Below, piece by piece: positions 62,689 to 64,000 of a stretch of DNA of 64,000 nt. The translations under genes and the position numbers were made by a program. Within the stretch, counting starts at the first letter, position 1. Each line of letters starts with the position of its first letter. This DNA is from Streptomyces sclerotialus. Lineage in GTDB: Bacteria; Actinomycetota; Actinomycetes; Streptomycetales; Streptomycetaceae. Below the pieces are notes generated by a model. The model did not search any database, was not told the DNA's origin, and saw only the letters and a program-made list of their open reading frames with translations. The stretch spans positions 2,690,501 to 2,754,500 of the forward strand of contig NZ_JBFOHP010000002.1 of assembly GCF_040907265.1 (NCBI RefSeq), in the 5' to 3' direction.

Positions 62689-62990
62689 GGCCGGACCCTG
62701 CTCTCCTTCGGAAACGGACTTCTCTCCGAGCTGCCGCTCGTGCGGAACACGCTGAACAGCCGTGACCGAGGTCCAGGGTCACCTGGCCTCACCATAGAAC
62801 TCACGATCGACGCGGAACCGGCCGATTCCGGCCACTTACCCCCATGACGATCTCAGTCGTCTCCTGGGCTCTCCGCACGTCACATCCGCCCCTCCCGCCG
62901 CACTTCCGGCGCGTGAAGTCACCAGGCCTGCATAACCGGCAGAAGGGACATGGCCGTACAGGCCGGCAGGCCGGAGCCGAACGAGAGGCC
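62689..62990. other. Intergenic region without recognised gene
   Basis: This 302-bp gap separates two minus-strand genes. A GGCCGTACAGGCCGGCAGGC stretch (62952-62971) just after the flavoenzyme stop can fold weakly. Nothing coding was seen. Confidence 0.6.
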
Positions 62991-64000
62991 CTAGGCGGCC
63001 CGCGCCGGACGGATGTTGTGGTTGCGGCGGAAGACGTTGTCCGGGTCGTACTCGGCCTTCACCGCGGCGAGCCGGCGGTGGTTGTCGGCGCCGACCCCGG
63101 CGACGACCCGGTCGCCGCCCTCGTCCCCGATGAAGTTCAGGTAGACGGTGCCGCTCGACCACGGCCGCACGGCGTCCCGCAGCCCGCGGGCCCACCGCCG
63201 GGCCCGCTCGTCGTCGGCCGGGTCCTCCCAGAGGCCCAGCGGGTGCACCGCCCACGGCGCCGAGCGCCAGGGCACCGGGTGGTCCGCCGCGCCGCGCGCG
63301 ACCGCGCCGCCCTGCGGCAGCAGCAGGTGCTGGGAGGGCGAGGGCACGACCATGTCACCGGCGCACCGGCAGAAGGTGTCGACGGCGGGGTCGGGCAGCT
63401 CGGCCAGGTACTCGGCTGACCAGTAGTTCCGGTAGCCGGGCGGGTCGTCGAGCAGGCACTGGAACTCCGCGTACGGCATGTCCGTGATCAGCTCGCCCTC
63501 GTGCCCGAGGCGCAGCATCGGCGCCATCACCTCCCGCGCCTCCGCCACCGGCCCCACGTACGTGACCAGGCACGCCACCACGAGACGGCCCACCAGGTGC
63601 GCGGGCACGAACTCCTCGGCCGGGCCCGTGAGGTAGAGCAGCCCGCCGCCTGCCTCGTCCGGCGCCGCCGTCATGAAGTCGCGGTACGCGCGCATGACCT
63701 CGGGCCCGGCCTCCGGGCGCCACACCAGCAGCCCGAAGCTGAACGCGGGCAGTTCGTGCAGCCGGAGCGTGAAGGAGGTCGCCACGCCGAAGTTGCCGCC
63801 GCCTCCGTGCAGCGCCCAGAACAGCTCGGGGCGCTCCGTCCCGCTCGCCCGCACGGCCTCCCCGGCCGCCGTGACCAGCTCGACCTCCAGGAGGTTGTCG
63901 CAGGTCAGCCCGTACTTCCGCTCCAGCCAGCCGGACCCGCCGCCCAGCGTGTAACCGCCCACGCCCGTGGTCGACACCCGGCCGCCGGTCGTCGCCAGCC
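62991..64000 (-). CDS. BBE-type FAD-linked oxidoreductase (partial)
   Basis: This flavoenzyme of the berberine-bridge/PCMH family runs off the right edge, so the N-terminus is missing. Visible are LATTGGRVSTTGVGGYTLGG (FAD-binding, with the Cys/His attachment region beyond the edge), HGGGGNFGVATSFTLRLHEL, and the BBE C-terminus (YLNFIGDEGGDRV, VKAEYDPDNVFRRNHNI). It would oxidise a small hydroxylated or sugar substrate with covalent FAD. The context gives no pathway. Confidence 0.9.
   Translation of the reverse strand, partial: LATTGGRVSTTGVGGYTLGGGSGWLERKYGLTCDNLLEVELVTAAGEAVRASGTERPELFWALHGGGGNFGVATSFTLRLHELPAFSFGLLVWRPEAGPEVMRAYRDFMTAAPDEAGGGLLYLTGPAEEFVPAHLVGRLVVACLVTYVGPVAEAREVMAPMLRLGHEGELITDMPYAEFQCLLDDPPGYRNYWSAEYLAELPDPAVDTFCRCAGDMVVPSPSQHLLLPQGGAVARGAADHPVPWRSAPWAVHPLGLWEDPADDERARRWARGLRDAVRPWSSGTVYLNFIGDEGGDRVVAGVGADNHRRLAAVKAEYDPDNVFRRNHNIRPARAA

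Overview
The window is high-GC DNA (roughly 70-75% G+C) with strong codon-position bias, frequent GTG starts, ATGA/GTGA start-stop overlaps and a bld-type TTA codon. It carries a ram/amf-type (SapB-like) class III lanthipeptide locus, mycothiol-dependent and F420-type enzyme families, and small families typical of the genus (DUF6230, DUF6114, DUF6879, XRE/DUF5753). All of this points to Streptomyces or a very close relative. No rRNA, tRNA, CRISPR array or complete insertion sequence was seen.

Layout, left to right. 0-8 kb: a partial Nif3-like gene; a hypothetical protein; a 55-residue protein; a MaoC hydratase followed by a broken SDR remnant; and an ABC transporter / histidine kinase / response regulator operon. 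7.7-15.2 kb: gcvH, an SDR and a DHA2 exporter; a deleted lipid-transfer-type thiolase; a methyltransferase; a peptidoglycan amidase; a membrane protein; an F420-oxidoreductase remnant; and a maleylpyruvate-isomerase-type enzyme. 15.2-19.4 kb: a glycosyltransferase / methyltransferase / toroid-protein triad divergent from a KstR-like TetR repressor. 19.5-28.3 kb: the ramR, ramB, ramA, ramC locus with no visible ramS. 28.4-29.1 kb: a graveyard of gene ends (ferredoxin, aldehyde dehydrogenase, an unidentified tail). 29.2-35.2 kb: a cobalamin riboswitch followed by an overlapping operon of two membrane-anchored secreted proteins and a complete ECF transporter. 35.4-44.7 kb: an SLT-like protein, a DinB/DUF664 protein, an FadA5-like thiolase beside a CYP125-like tail, DUF6230/DUF6114 proteins, an MHS transporter, decayed DUF6879/XRE genes, an ABM-fold protein and a GNAT. 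44.7-64 kb: a drug exporter with a winged-helix tail, a peptidoglycan-binding protein, a HAD phosphatase, a GDT1-type exporter with a yybP-ykoY riboswitch, a FetB-like permease, a secreted nuclease, a PhoD-like phosphatase, DoxX, Cu/Zn SOD, DedA, a universal stress protein, methyltransferase and glycosyltransferase genes, an alpha/beta hydrolase, STAS and degenerate anti-sigma-like proteins, and a partial BBE-type flavoenzyme.

Two themes stand out. (1) Four sites fitting the KstR operator pattern TNNAACNNGTTNNA lie upstream of a thiolase / CYP125 tail, a MaoC hydratase, a dead thiolase and the KstR homologue itself. Several neighbouring genes of the kinds found in sterol or acyl-CoA catabolism are reduced to fragments, so a KstR regulon appears to be eroding here. 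(2) The riboswitch-led operon pairs a secreted alpha/alpha-toroid protein and a second small anchored protein with an ECF importer. This resembles the two-domain architecture of animal intrinsic factor and may be a surface cobalamin-capture system. Coordinates follow the reading frames; starts were chosen by ribosome-binding site and family N-termini where these are visible.
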